Assembly (NCBI GenBank): GCA_030770535.1
Contig: JASVEC010000001.1
Location: forward strand, 1,178,001 to 1,242,000
Length of the DNA: 64,000 nt
Reading direction: 5' to 3'
From: Batkoa obscura
Lineage: Eukaryota; Entomophthoromycota; Entomophthoromycetes; Entomophthorales; Batkoaceae
Part shown: in pieces, positions 1-11,030 of the stretch
Layout: every line of letters starts with the position of its first letter
Position numbering within the stretch: the first letter of the stretch is position 1
The notes under the pieces: model-generated
Database searches by the model: none
The model's input: the letters and a program-made list of their open reading frames with translations, nothing else
What the model was told of the DNA's origin: nothing
Made by a program: the position numbers and the translations under genes

Positions 1-1286
1 TAATCAACGTAGTCAATTAAAATCCTTATACAAAAAAATAAATCTCCTTAAATCATGGGATTTCATTTTCATAAATTAAAAGTTACATGAGGATATTAAA
101 TATACTCCTTATAGATGCTAGATTATAAACAAATAAATTAGCCTAAATACATCAGAACCGAAACTCGGAGCTTAGACCCTGCTTAAGAGCTAATAAATAT
201 ATTAAATTAAAATATTTAATATTCGCAAGTTTCTATAAACATAACATTAGATTAATTAGTTATAATGAAATTAAAAAAATTATACTTGTCTAAAAAATAA
301 TCTATAAAAGAATTTATTATTACACTACATAGAGATGTTTTTTCTGATTTCATCATTTTTTCCATTTTTTAAGCGCTATTTGAGTAGAATAATTGTTAGT
401 AAAATTCTTAAACAAGGAAATACATCCCCACATGTTTCATTATTACATAGCTTTATGTTAAATAAATTTTATTGTTATGAATCAATGTTATTAATAAATA
501 TATTATTAAGATCCCTACTATAATAAATATTACCTCATTATTGTTTGGCGCTTTTTCAATCTTACTTACGACTTAAAGCATACATATTAAGTTTTAGTAG
601 TTTATATTAATAAGAAAACTTCATACCACAATTCCTAAAGTAAAGGCGATGATATATTGATTTTTTATTTTATTTTAAAATTAAAAAATTTAATTTATAA
701 AAGGAATGATGAGTCAATTGAAATTAAGCGTAAGTATTAACCCATACATTTTTATTTCTAATGTAACATTGATACTTGTTAAATTATTTATTAAAAAAGC
801 TAATAGTACAGATATAAACTTGTTCTGATTAATGCGGACGGTTCAAATTTTATATATTCAAGTTTATAGTTGTTGAATAAAGGCTAAATTTATTTAGTGA
901 TTGTTATTAAAATATTTAATACTGCTATTTTATAATTGATTTTTCCTCACATTTGTTTATTCTCAAATAAGTAATATTCTCTAAAGTGGTCAACTGGGCC
1001 TGGATGGTTAGAATTTGGTTAAATGAAATTAGGCTGAATTTATCAACCAATTAAAGATAAATTCTATTGATTAAAAGGGGAAGGTATGATTTATTAGTTT
1101 ACCTTTAATGTTTAATGCATGTTTTAATTTGAATCTTATAATCGAGTCTAGAATATATATAGTCAAAAGATTGACTTAAATTATTAATAAACGTTTGTAA
1201 TTTCTTTCAACCTTTTTATTAACAATATAAACTACTTTTTGATTACTCGTAATCAATCGTGATAAGCATTAAATTTAGCGTTAAAA
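1..1286. other. AT-rich intergenic region, left edge
   Basis: No ORF here has the length or composition of a gene. The only recognisable item is one MITE copy near 329-432. The last ~150 bases, rich in T and A runs, would hold the promoter of the gene starting at 1287. Confidence 0.6.
329..432 (+). mobile_element. MITE copy 1
   Basis: Near-full-length member of the ~104-bp family. The internal AAGCGCTATTTGAG block and the right end TACATCCCCA are intact; the left end has drifted (TAGAGATGTT). The ORF that can be read through it is incidental. Confidence 0.85.
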
Positions 1287-2648
1287 ATGAAAGACGTAAT
1301 TGATCAAGCCATCTTGAATTTGGAACCAAAAGTGGGGGATAATATAGTAAGCTTTGATATCTCATATACGTGGGGTAAAGAGCATATACTACCAAGGGAG
1401 TTGGAGCCTTTAAGGTATGTAGGTGATGATTTAGCGCAATCCTGTCTACCCTATTTAAAATACGCCCCTAGCAATTCTTTAAGGATAAATAACGAGTTTC
1501 GTTTAAATAAATTAAAAGAATTGATTAAAGATGAGGAAACATGTCCCAAAGAAGTTCGCGAGCTATATAAAGAATTGTACCATGTCCCGGAATGGGTAGA
1601 CCAAGATCAAATTAAAAGAGGTCAAACATTATACTGGTCCTACTTCCCTCTTATTAAATTGATATTATTAAACTGTAGCTTAGTTGGTGGGTTTTCAGCA
1701 GAGAAGATAGTAGCCACGTTAAACTGTACAAATTATTTAAATAGCCCAACCAAAGCATACCCAAGGCTATTGGAAACTGCGTTATTTGTGATGGATTGTA
1801 TGTGCTTTGATGAACTCAAACCAGAAGGAAGGGGTTGGCTATCCGCCTTTAATGTTAGGATGATGCATGCTCAAGTAAGACAACATGTTCTACGCTTACC
1901 AAAAGGCTTTTATGATAAAAAATTAAACGGTGTACCTGCAAATCAAGAAGATTTATACTCAACAACACTTGTGTTTTCTTATGTAGTATTAATAAATTTA
2001 GAAAGGATGGGGGTTAATTTATCAGATCAAGATAAAGAAGATTATATGGCATGCTGGAGATATATTGCTTATTTATTGGGAATAAAAGATGAAAATGGAT
2101 ACCTTAGTTCATTTAATAAAGGGCGATGCCTAAGGGAAAGCATCGCGTTTCATTTATATGAACCAAACCCACCCCCATCTGAATCTGCATCTGCCATTGC
2201 AACCAACGTCCTTAAGGCTTGCTCATACCAGCCCCCTTTCTTCCGTTCATATCATCATAATGTAGAATTAACCCGCTTTTTTATTGGTGATATTCGTTCA
2301 GATTATTTGAAATTACCGCATTCCCAGTTATATAAAATTCTAGTACCCATTAAGGTATTTGTGGCCACTCAAATTGTCAAGTTTTTTGTATACGTTAATC
2401 GTGATTGGGTTATGTCTAGCGCTAAAAATGTAGGGTATAAAACAATAGGAAAGATATTGGGCAAATTGAATCCAAATTACCAGTTTGAGGTTCATCAAGA
2501 AACTAAACATAAGAAAGCGAATCGTAGGTTAACTGTCCCAGATTTTACAGGCTATTATTGGGTTATTATATTATTTTTATTTATTTTTACTCTATTTTTA
2601 CGAAACAGTTTTACCAATTGGAATAACTTAAAGTTGATAAGCTTGTAA
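1287..2648 (+). CDS. mpaB / latex-clearing-type haem oxygenase domain protein (DUF2236)
   Basis: Intronless 453-residue protein recognised as the fungal DUF2236 family, which includes the ER-bound oxygenase MpaB of mycophenolic acid synthesis and bacterial rubber oxygenase Lcp. These are b-type haem proteins. The block around residues 191-200 (RMMHAQVRQH) matches the family segment carrying the conserved His and Arg; a second conserved block (CWRYIAYLLG) lies near 256-265. A hydrophobic helix near 418-436 followed by a short tail suggests a C-terminal membrane anchor, as expected for an ER-bound oxygenase. The start is the first ATG of the frame, after a T/A-rich leader. It stands alone, with no biosynthetic cluster beside it, so the substrate cannot be named. 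Family assignment is fairly secure; the oxygenase activity is inferred from the family. Confidence 0.85.
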   Translation: MKDVIDQAILNLEPKVGDNIVSFDISYTWGKEHILPRELEPLRYVGDDLAQSCLPYLKYAPSNSLRINNEFRLNKLKELIKDEETCPKEVRELYKELYHVPEWVDQDQIKRGQTLYWSYFPLIKLILLNCSLVGGFSAEKIVATLNCTNYLNSPTKAYPRLLETALFVMDCMCFDELKPEGRGWLSAFNVRMMHAQVRQHVLRLPKGFYDKKLNGVPANQEDLYSTTLVFSYVVLINLERMGVNLSDQDKEDYMACWRYIAYLLGIKDENGYLSSFNKGRCLRESIAFHLYEPNPPPSESASAIATNVLKACSYQPPFFRSYHHNVELTRFFIGDIRSDYLKLPHSQLYKILVPIKVFVATQIVKFFVYVNRDWVMSSAKNVGYKTIGKILGKLNPNYQFEVHQETKHKKANRRLTVPDFTGYYWVIILFLFIFTLFLRNSFTNWNNLKLISL

Positions 2649-4346
2649 TTAAATAAATTATATTGTGCTGTTTTACATTTTAGTCACTTTTAGGTTTAAA
2701 CAAGTTTAATTTTTCAAGCTAAAACCCTAAAATTAATTTTAGCCGATTTTATGAATTTTTTTCAAAATTTGATGTTTTAATCTTGTAAGATTGAAGACTC
2801 CCGATTGTTTTGTTTAAGGAAGTTAGAATTGAAATGAAGGAAGCGAGAAGGCTGTAAATTTAAAAGAAGTAGACGTATGATATATCTGCTCCAAAACTTA
2901 GAAAATACACAGTAGGGTGGCTAAAGCTTTACGATGCTTTTAAGTTTAAAAAAGAATCAATTATATCAAAGTTATCTGGTTTTTATTTTAAACTAAGGGT
3001 AATTTTAATACAACATTTATCTTATAAATCCTTTAATAAGCAACATAAGAAATTGTGTTCAAACTTTAACTACAACAAACAGATTTAAACTAGGCTTATG
3101 TACTCCAGGTATCCCATATAAAATTTTCTAGTAGATTTGGGAATTAATAGTTGATAAGATCAATAAATTGGAGCAGTTAGATGTCTTTCATTGTTTTTAA
3201 TCTGTAGTTGAAGTTTTTTAATATGAGTCTAAAAAGTGTATAAATTACAGAAATATTCAAAAGTTTACAACTATAATTAATTTTATTATATACAAATTCA
3301 AAATAATAAGTATGTAATTGAGGAGATGTAAAAACAACTAAATCACATTATTGAAATAAAACTTTGAATAACTAAATTTTAAACTTTCAAATTTTTAGTT
3401 TTCAGCTTGATATATCTCAACGTTATTAAACATAAAAATTTATAAATTATTTTTAATTATACTGAGAATCTTCACAAGAATATTGCCGCTTAAAAATCCA
3501 TGAGCTATTTTTATCTGGTGCTTATTAGTTCCTCATATATGGAAGGACTTAATATATTAATTATACTCAAGCCAATATATTCAACTTGAACTAGGAAAAA
3601 TAAAGGCTTAATATTAACTGGAGTAATCTTTAAAAAAAGTAACATTATTAATGATATTAATATCAATTACTGCTATAACAAAAAATAATAATAGCTGTTT
3701 ATAAAGCAATTTTAAACTACAGCTTGAGTACTATTATCATTTTTATTGTTTTTCGTGCTGTAACAAATAGATTTTTACTGAAAAGAGCTCAAAACCACAT
3801 CAAATAGTAAATAGTGATATAAACGCTAATATTTTAATTTTAAGTTATGTTTATGAGTACGGTAAAAAATCTAAACTCGTGTTTGTGTTTTAGTAATACT
3901 AATATACTGAGGATAGTAAATAGATATTGGGCTAGAGGTATTTTTTAATATAAACTAATTAAAACCGTTGCAAAAATACTAAATTGTCTCGAAAAACTAG
4001 TTTAGTAAACTTGACTTTGATTTAATAATTATTGGTTATTGCGGTATTGGTAAACTTGTGGTAGGGCTCCTATTTTAAAACTCAAGTTTTGTTTGATCTC
4101 TCTGGACCCAAACCTTATCATAAATCAAATGATGTTGTATATGATATATATTCCTTAAACTGTTTTAAAAGCTCCAAGTACTGCATCACCTTGTATATCA
4201 ATTTAAAAGCATCGCACAATTTCTTCAGTTAAACGAATGAAGTTGAAAGCTCTATTGTTAAATGCTATAGTATATATAACTATTTTATTGTTTATTGAAA
4301 TTTATTATTAAATCTATAATACTTTTTATTTTTTCCATTTTTATAC

Positions 4347-4448
4347 ATAAGAGGGTGTTTCTTAGTTCATCACTTTTTCCATTTTTTAAGCACTACTTAA
4401 GTAAAATAATTGTTATTAAAATTCTTAAACAAAAAAATCATCCCTATA
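4347..4448 (+). mobile_element. MITE copy 2
   Basis: Diverged copy: left end AAGAGGGTGTTTCTTAG, central AAGCACTACTTAAG, right end ATCATCCCTATA. The central hairpin has lost its GC pairs, so this is probably one of the older copies. Confidence 0.8.
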
Positions 4449-4924
4449 AAGTTGAGAAAAACTATAAAAATATGATTAAATAAACATTTGCAATATTTCA
4501 TTAAATCTAATATTTATAATTTTAATAATTATACCTGTACCTATAGTTTAGTAATATCTATAGCATTTTTAACAACCCAAACTTTTTCTAAATTTAAGTT
4601 AAAAGTTAAAAGTTAAAATAGAGGCTTGTTAAATTTTGATATAACTTAGAAATTATTGATAGAAACACCTGCTGTATTTTTTACCTCCAGGATTACAAAG
4701 AAATCAAAGTAATTTTTTTCATTTACACAGTATTTAAAACTATAATAGGGTTATATTTTGATATATTGTAAGATAGTATTGGACATTTTGTGTTGATTTT
4801 TAATAAAGATAAAGTTATACACTATTAATTAAAGTTGTTTAAATAATTTAATTTTTTATAATGAATTCAGTGAAGTAGATTTATAAAATATAGCACACTA
4901 AATTTTAATTTATTTGTTGAAATA

Positions 4925-5029
4925 TATGAGGATGTATTTTTATGTTTAAGAATTTTACTAACAATCTTTCCGCTCAAATAGCGCTTAAAAAATGAAAAAA
5001 ATAATGAAACCAAAAAAAACATCCTTATA
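4925..5029 (-). mobile_element. MITE copy 3
   Basis: Reverse-orientation copy reading TATGAGGATGTATTTTTATG at its left end, with CCGCTCAAATAGCGCTT in the centre and ACATCCTTATA at the right end. Full length. Confidence 0.88.
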
Positions 5030-5568
5030 TAATATTGTTATAAATTTTGTATTTTAGATTGATAGTTGTTTTTTTTGCTAAAATTGTTTAATAAAATAAC
5101 TTAAAAGAACAAATTAACAAAATTTAAAACTATTATATTAAATCATTATAACAAAATTGATTTATTAAAATAACGACTCAGGTATATTGTAAGCTGTTTT
5201 ATAACATATTTTTTAGTTTTGGTTTAATTTTATGATTTTTATAACTTTCACCAAATATTAAGCTTATACTGTTAATTTCTATTATATTTTCATTCAAATT
5301 ATTATTTTTATTGATTATTTTTTTGTATTATCTAACTTAAATATATGTTTAAAAAAGGCCAAAATTTAATAAATAGGCGTTATATTAAGCGAAATAAAAT
5401 AAATCAATGTATTAAAAATAAAATAATACACATGTTATATAAAAAATCTTTTTTAAAATTTTATAGAATATAGAAAATGGACAACATGATGAAATAAAAA
5501 CCGTTACCATATGTTTATTGATGGTTCTCAATAGTTTCTAAAAATATAAAGGGATTTTATAAACATAA

Positions 5569-5673
5569 TATGGCGATGTATTTTTGTGTTTAAGATTCTT
5601 GCTAACAATCTTTCCGATCAAATAGCACTTAAAAAATGGAAAAAGTGATGAAACCAAAAAAAACATCCCCATA
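5569..5673 (-). mobile_element. MITE copy 4
   Basis: Reverse-orientation, full length. TATGGCGATGTATTTTTG at the left end, ACATCCCCATA at the right. It lies 540 bases downstream of copy 3 in the same orientation. Confidence 0.88.
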
Positions 5674-6142
5674 TGAGCTTTTTGAATAAACTGATAGTAT
5701 TTTAAATGCAGCTTTCTATTTAGTAGAATTTTTATAGTGTCATAAAATATATAATTAACAGAGTTGAATTTTAAAATAATTTTAGCATTGTATTATTTAA
5801 AACCAAAGTTGACAAACAAGTATAAGTTAATATGATAATTTGAATGGATACTCAGTAATATTTTATAAAGCAACATTAATTAAATATTAATTGAGTTTCC
5901 TTAGAGCGCAATTTTGGGATTATAGTTCTACCTTGTTCTTAAATTTATCCAATTATTCTCCAAATTGATTTGTCCAATAAGAATAGAGTTATAAAGAATG
6001 TTCCACTTCAAATGCTCATAAATAGCCAATCACATAAGCTGAAAGGATAAATAAAGTATCATAATTGGACAGAGATATTAGTTCTAATATAATTTTCCAA
6101 ATAGCTTATAATTTGTGAAATTTTTTGTTCCATTTACTAAAC

Positions 6143-6805
6143 ATGACCTTTAGAGCTTGCGACCAATGTCGAACACGCAGAGTCAAATGTGAAGCATTTG
6201 AAGGAAGTTGTGGACCATGTAGCAAAAGAAACCTTGTTTGTACTTTTAGAGATCCGATTCAGAAAAGAGGACCTAAATCAAGATTATCAGATACTACTTC
6301 ACCAAATAACTTTACTCAAGAAATGCAAAGCCCAAATTTAGATAGAGACCATAATACTGAAAGTAGGAGAGGGGATATACATCGAAGTGAGATTGAGAAA
6401 TCAAGTGGCGTTGAAGAGAATCCTTATTTTATTGATGGTAAACTAACTAAGCTTGGTTTAGAAAAACAGTTGATAGACCATTTTATGAGTAGTCTTAATC
6501 CAGTACTAGGGAGCCCAGTCAATGCTGTCAACTTAGAAAGGATAAGGTCAAACGATCCTAGTCCTTCTGAAACCTTTTTATTTTTTTGTGTTTGTACTTG
6601 TGCTGCAATGTATTCAGATTTAGGAATGAGCAATTCAACCACATTATACTATTACTCGCATGCTGCGCAATTGATACAAATAGCAGACTCGCAAAGAGAC
6701 GACACTTATTTCAAAGGGCTAGTTATATTAGACTATTTAAAAAGGTATCTATTCAACACTTTATTTGGGAGCTCCAAACCGCGAATTCAAACTAATCAAA
6801 GGTAG
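6143..6805 (+). CDS. Short Zn2Cys6 zinc-cluster protein with partial fungal TF middle homology region
   Basis: 220-residue nuclear DNA-binding protein. The Zn2Cys6 cluster sits at the extreme N-terminus, with Cys 6, 9, 16, 23, 26 and 33 in C-x2-C-x6-C-x6-C-x2-C-x6-C spacing, followed by a basic KRGPKSR linker. After a polar stretch, residues ~100-210 match the start of the fungal-specific TF middle homology region (PSPSETFLFFCVCTCAAM, then LYYYSHAAQLIQ). Typical proteins of this class run 500-900 residues; this one stops after the first few helices. I start at the ATG at 6143, which gives MTFRACDQC; the frame extends 18 bases upstream without an ATG. Two relatives lie at 36073 and 42129, lack the cluster and stop at the same point, so the shortness looks genuine. 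Targets are unknown. Confidence 0.85.
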   Translation: MTFRACDQCRTRRVKCEAFEGSCGPCSKRNLVCTFRDPIQKRGPKSRLSDTTSPNNFTQEMQSPNLDRDHNTESRRGDIHRSEIEKSSGVEENPYFIDGKLTKLGLEKQLIDHFMSSLNPVLGSPVNAVNLERIRSNDPSPSETFLFFCVCTCAAMYSDLGMSNSTTLYYYSHAAQLIQIADSQRDDTYFKGLVILDYLKRYLFNTLFGSSKPRIQTNQR

Positions 6806-8116
6806 TTTGTAATTTAAATATAATTTATACATTTATAAAGTATTCTTTTTCAAGTACTTACATACCTTTATTAATGTTTTAAATTAGTATTTTTTATTTA
6901 CCTAGTAGGAATCATGTAATATTCAACTAGTTTATCAAATCTTTATATTTTTAATCTCTATATTTTTATAATTGTACACTTTTTAATTTTAATATTTTGC
7001 TAATTATACTATAAACAAATTGTATTATACGCTATATATTAGTCAATTGTATATTTGAGTATTATGTTTAAACAATCTAATAGCTTAAATAAAGTTTTGT
7101 TTATATGTATGATACTCAAAAAATAAAATATTTGGTGATATAGTATTATAGCTAATAAGTTGCAACAGGATCCTATCAAAAATGAAATAAAATAGAGATA
7201 AGGTAATACTTTTATAAGCTTAAAATTTCATTCCAAACTTTATTTTTTAATTATACATAGCCCTAAAATAATGTTTATATAAAATATTTAAAAATTATCA
7301 AACATAAAAGTTTTAAAGAAAGCCCCCCTGCTTAAAAATTTGCATCCAAAACCACTTTGAAAGGGATCATTTATTATAAATTTTAAAAATTCAAGAACTA
7401 GAAAAAGTTTAATAAGTTATTCTAATTTTTTGATTTTTAGTTTAACTCCAAAGTTTCTACTTTGAGAAACAGTCTTTTTAAATAAAATTATATGAATTTT
7501 ATACCGATATTTTACTTTGAAAATTAGTTGATTTCATTATATAATACGTAAAAAAAAGTACAGCCTTTCGTCCCTCACTAAATTTACCCAAACTTATTTA
7601 TCTAGATAAGTTATTGAAAGTAGTTATTGACTACGATTCCTAAAGTTCATTTAATAAAATACACGGGATCTGGGATTTATAAAAAAGCTATTAGATTGTA
7701 TATATTACTTATTTTATTGAATTTGTTAGCTTCATCCTCATTCTATAATTCATAGATGGTTATATTTAATAAAGTTGAGCTACTAAAATACTACTGATAT
7801 AATATAAAAAGCAACTTAAATGCATCACTTGATTCTTTATAGCTTTCTACTTATTTTAACTATAAAATTATGTAAAATTTACTAATAAATTTCGACTAAA
7901 TAAATCGACTAAATATTTATGTATTAAGAACATGATAATCTAAATTTAACAAGAACGAACTAAGTTTATACTATAAGAATCTCGATGTAAGATAGAGGGA
8001 TACCAAATATCAAACGAAAACGACATGTAACTTATCCTAAATACATTTTACTATGATAATATATATAATATCATTGTTTTGATATAGAGGTAAACTAAAT
8101 ATTTAAATAGAACGTA

Positions 8117-8221
8117 TATGGGGGTGTCTTTTTTGGCTTCATCACTTTTTCCATCTTTTAAGCGCTATTTGAGCGGATAAATTATTAGTAAAATTCTTAA
8201 ACACAAAAATACATCCCCATA
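8117..8221 (+). mobile_element. MITE copy 5
   Basis: Full length and close to consensus: TATGGGGGTGTCTTTTTTGG at the left, AAGCGCTATTTGAGCGG in the centre, ATACATCCCCATA at the right. It is flanked by TA on both sides if the element is taken as TGGGGG...CCCCA. Confidence 0.92.
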
Positions 8222-9190
8222 TTTAAAATATCTTAGATTTTTATTATATTTTAATAGTAAAGTAAAAAAATAGATTTGTATAACTCTGCAAAAACAAACT
8301 CGGCCAATCTACTAAATAGTTATTAGCAAACTAGTCAAATTCATTTTCCAGAGCTATATAAAGAGCGACTTTTTATTAATTATGATTATTTATAAACAAA
8401 AAACTTTTATAGATTATATACAATTTAGAATATAAAGATTCTTTGAAATTTTACAAATAAAAAGCTTTGGGCAATAATAATAATTAGAATAGTGATACTA
8501 AATTAGATTTTTGCATAGCTGAGCTTTGACGGAATTAACAATCTAAAAAATTTATAGGTTACTATTTAATATACTACGACATAATTCTAAAACTTTATAA
8601 TTTTTGTAATTTGTTAAAAAACAAAAAAAAGATCCTCAATATACAATAAAGTTAAGATTTAAAGCATTTTAATACAAACTTATTATTTAGAAATTACAAG
8701 GAATTAAAATATCTACTATTATCCTTTTAACAAGTTTTTTACCTTATTTTAATAATTAATTCCAGACCCAGATTGGATTATTTACTTTCTTACAGTTGTA
8801 TTACTACATATAATATTTGTATGAAAACTTTCCATCTTTTATCCCAACAATAGGTTAATATTAATAATTAATATTGTCTATTTGAAAGTCTCCTTATTTA
8901 TTTTTGTAAAAAAGTTGACATCATCTCTAAATTTATGATTTATGCTAAATTAAACTACGTTTAAACAAAAACCATGGTAATAAATAATTATAATCCTAAA
9001 TATATTATAAAAAACAACTATTTATCATAGTTTATTAGTAGATTAAAAACGAATTGAAAAACCAGGAACGATAAAACTTTCGGCCCGAGCTGTATCATGG
9101 TATTGGTGAAACATTTAACTTGGTTTTGTTGTTTCAAACAAAGGCTAGAATCTTTCTATGACGATAAATAAAATTTCCACACAACTTTAT

Positions 9191-9589
9191 ATAACTTCAA
9201 AGCCATGAGTACTTTTGAGGTTATGGAAGATAATATAATTGGATAAGAATAGAAACTTTTTAATTAATTCGTTTACAATGATGAAAATAATCAGCCAATT
9301 AGCCTAATTCAATTAAATTCTTTGTGGATTAATCCTTTCTCATTGGATATTTTGGTAAATTATAAAAATCAATGATTGATTGATTTAAGAACAAAATGTA
9401 ATTTTAGCGAAGGGGTGATTTTATTTAGCCAATAGTTGAATAAATTTACAGAAATCAATGAGTACCTTTGAAGTTATCGTTAAAACTCAATTCCATTCCA
9501 ACCATTTGTGTTTTCAGTTAGAAGAATAAGTTGATTCAATTGATAATTTTTAATCACTATTACGGAATAGAGTACTTTTGAAGTTATCG
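9191..9589 (+). promoter_or_regulatory. Iterated ~18-bp motif cluster upstream of the zinc transporter
   Basis: Four related sites. 9460-9479 and 9570-9589 read GAGTACYTTTGAAGTTATCG with only the Y differing. 9207-9224 reads GAGTACTTTTGAGGTTAT. 9191-9202 is the core in reverse (ATAACTTCAAAG), so the first two sites face each other as an inverted pair. Repeated factor-binding sites are the simplest reading. The core resembles but does not match the yeast Zap1 site. Confidence 0.6.
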
Positions 9590-9847
9590 CATTTTACAAA
9601 AAATAAGAAATAAAAATGTCTGTATATTTTATATTCGACTATTGAATGACCATCATAATTGAACACTAACAGGTAGGTTCTAATCACACTTTAGTCACCA
9701 TTTGTTTAGCTGATTGCTAAGAAAATTCTAGTCTTAACACAAAGTATTGACAATTTCTTAAAATAATAAAATTTATGGTCACATTTATCTATAGAATAAA
9801 ATTAGCTTCTAAGAATAAATTAATAATCAATTAAACGTAAAAAATAG

Positions 9848-9855
9848 TATAAAAG
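9848..9855 (+). promoter_or_regulatory. TATA box (TATAAAAG) of the zinc transporter
   Basis: TATAAAAG about 57 bases before the ATG at 9912, a usual fungal distance. The same word precedes the secreted-protein gene at 21098. Confidence 0.6.
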
Positions 9856-9911
9856 GAGAGAAATTACAACCCATCAATTTCAAAAGTTTATCTTTTTATA
9901 ATCATTTTAAT

Positions 9912-11030
9912 ATGAAATTTTTTGTCTTTATTTTTACTTTGTTTGCTGTATTGGCTTCATCTGAATCTTTAAATCAATTATCATCCGGGTTAGAAGGGAG
10001 TGGTTCAGTTGAAATACCACGAAACCATGTTATTAGTATAAAGCGTAGACACGGGGACCATAGTCATGCTGAGGATGAGCATGAACATGAACATGAGCAT
10101 GAACATGAAAGTGTATGTGGTGAAATAACAGTACTAAAAGAGTATGACCTTGGTTTACACATCATTGGTGCGGTAGTATTAGCAGTAGCGAGTTTCATTG
10201 GGTGCTCTATGACAGCAATTAGTAAACGTCAGAGTTTTATTAAGATACCAACCATAATCATTGATATTGGGCGTCATTTTGGGTCTGGGGTAATTTTGTC
10301 AACTGGGTTTATTCACATGCTAATGTCCTCCGTTTATAATTTATCTCATGAGTGTGCCCCCAAAATATTTAAAACTTATAGTGCTTTCCCTACTTTAATT
10401 GCAATGATTTCTGCCTTGGTCCTTCACCTTTTAGAGTATTTACTATTAGCTCATTTTAATAGAGATAAAATTGAAGAAGTAGTAAAGGGGAGTGACTTGA
10501 TAGGTGAAGAGGAGCACGGCTGTGCAATGCATTGCAGTGATTCGCTTGAAACAAGAATAACCACTTATATATTAGAATTAGGAATCTTATCTCACTCTAT
10601 CTTTATTGGTATCTCTTTAGGTGTAACCTCTGGGACACAATGGGTTACTTTATTAGTAGCTATTGTATTCCATCAATTTTTTGAAGGGATTGGCTTAGGT
10701 GCTCGTATCTCCGATTTGAGTTTTAATACTGTCTTGAAGCCTATGTTTATGGTTTTGTCTTTTTCGATAACTGCATCTATTGGAGTTGCCATTGGAATCT
10801 TAATTCATACCTCTTATTCCGATACTTCGCCAACTGCTTTAGTTATTCAAGGTGTATTCGATGCGATTTCTGCTGGTATTTTAATTTACACCGCTTTGGT
10901 AGAATTAATTGCAAGAGAAATTTCTACCAAATCGGAATTTGTTTTAAAATCCAAAGTTGCTAAAATTTTGTGTTTTATTGCCCTTTACCTTGGAGTTGCC
11001 TCGATGGCCATCATTGGGATTTGGGCCTAA
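9912..11030 (+). CDS. ZIP-family zinc (iron) transporter, ZRT/IRT type
   Basis: Intronless 372-residue membrane protein of the ZIP (SLC39) family, expected to import Zn2+, and perhaps Fe2+, across the plasma membrane. It has an N-terminal signal-like helix (residues 1-17), an extracellular His/Glu-rich segment (HGDHSHAEDEHEHEHEHEHE, about residues 48-67) and about eight membrane helices. The two family signatures are present: HSIFIGISLGV in TM4 and HQFFEGIGLGARI in TM5, which supply the intramembrane metal ligands. The TM3-TM4 loop is short and holds a HGCAMHC metal-binding-like motif. The His/Glu segment is encoded by a near-perfect 6-bp GARCAT repeat, so its length may vary between strains. 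The upstream region has a TATA box and repeated motifs, suggesting metal-responsive control. Family call is secure; metal specificity is not determined. Confidence 0.95.
   Translation: MKFFVFIFTLFAVLASSESLNQLSSGLEGSGSVEIPRNHVISIKRRHGDHSHAEDEHEHEHEHEHESVCGEITVLKEYDLGLHIIGAVVLAVASFIGCSMTAISKRQSFIKIPTIIIDIGRHFGSGVILSTGFIHMLMSSVYNLSHECAPKIFKTYSAFPTLIAMISALVLHLLEYLLLAHFNRDKIEEVVKGSDLIGEEEHGCAMHCSDSLETRITTYILELGILSHSIFIGISLGVTSGTQWVTLLVAIVFHQFFEGIGLGARISDLSFNTVLKPMFMVLSFSITASIGVAIGILIHTSYSDTSPTALVIQGVFDAISAGILIYTALVELIAREISTKSEFVLKSKVAKILCFIALYLGVASMAIIGIWA

Larger units (their letters stand above)
2649..6142. other. Gene-poor AT-rich region with three MITE copies
   Basis: About 3.5 kb without a supportable gene. 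It holds MITE copies near 4347, 4925 and 5569. A CCAAT box at 6026-6030 (AATAGCCAATCAC) lies about 115 bases before the ATG at 6143 and is the likely promoter element of that gene. No other structure was recognised. Confidence 0.6.
6806..9911. other. AT-rich intergenic region with one MITE and the upstream region of the zinc transporter
   Basis: No gene supported. It holds a MITE copy at 8117-8221. The last 750 bases carry an iterated motif (listed separately), CCAAT motifs and a TATA box. Confidence 0.6.

Noticed and set aside
335-523. 62-codon frames at 335-523 and 4295-4483
   Set aside because: They read through MITE copies 1 and 2 and share sequence only because of the repeat.
835-860. 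tRNA-like GGTTCAAAT word
   Set aside because: No flanking stems or anticodon arm could be formed; no tRNA gene was found anywhere in the window by eye.
9460-9589. Yeast Zap1 zinc-response element
   Set aside because: The repeated core (ACCTTTGAAGTT) resembles but does not match ACCTTNAAGGT, so the sites are reported as an unnamed motif.
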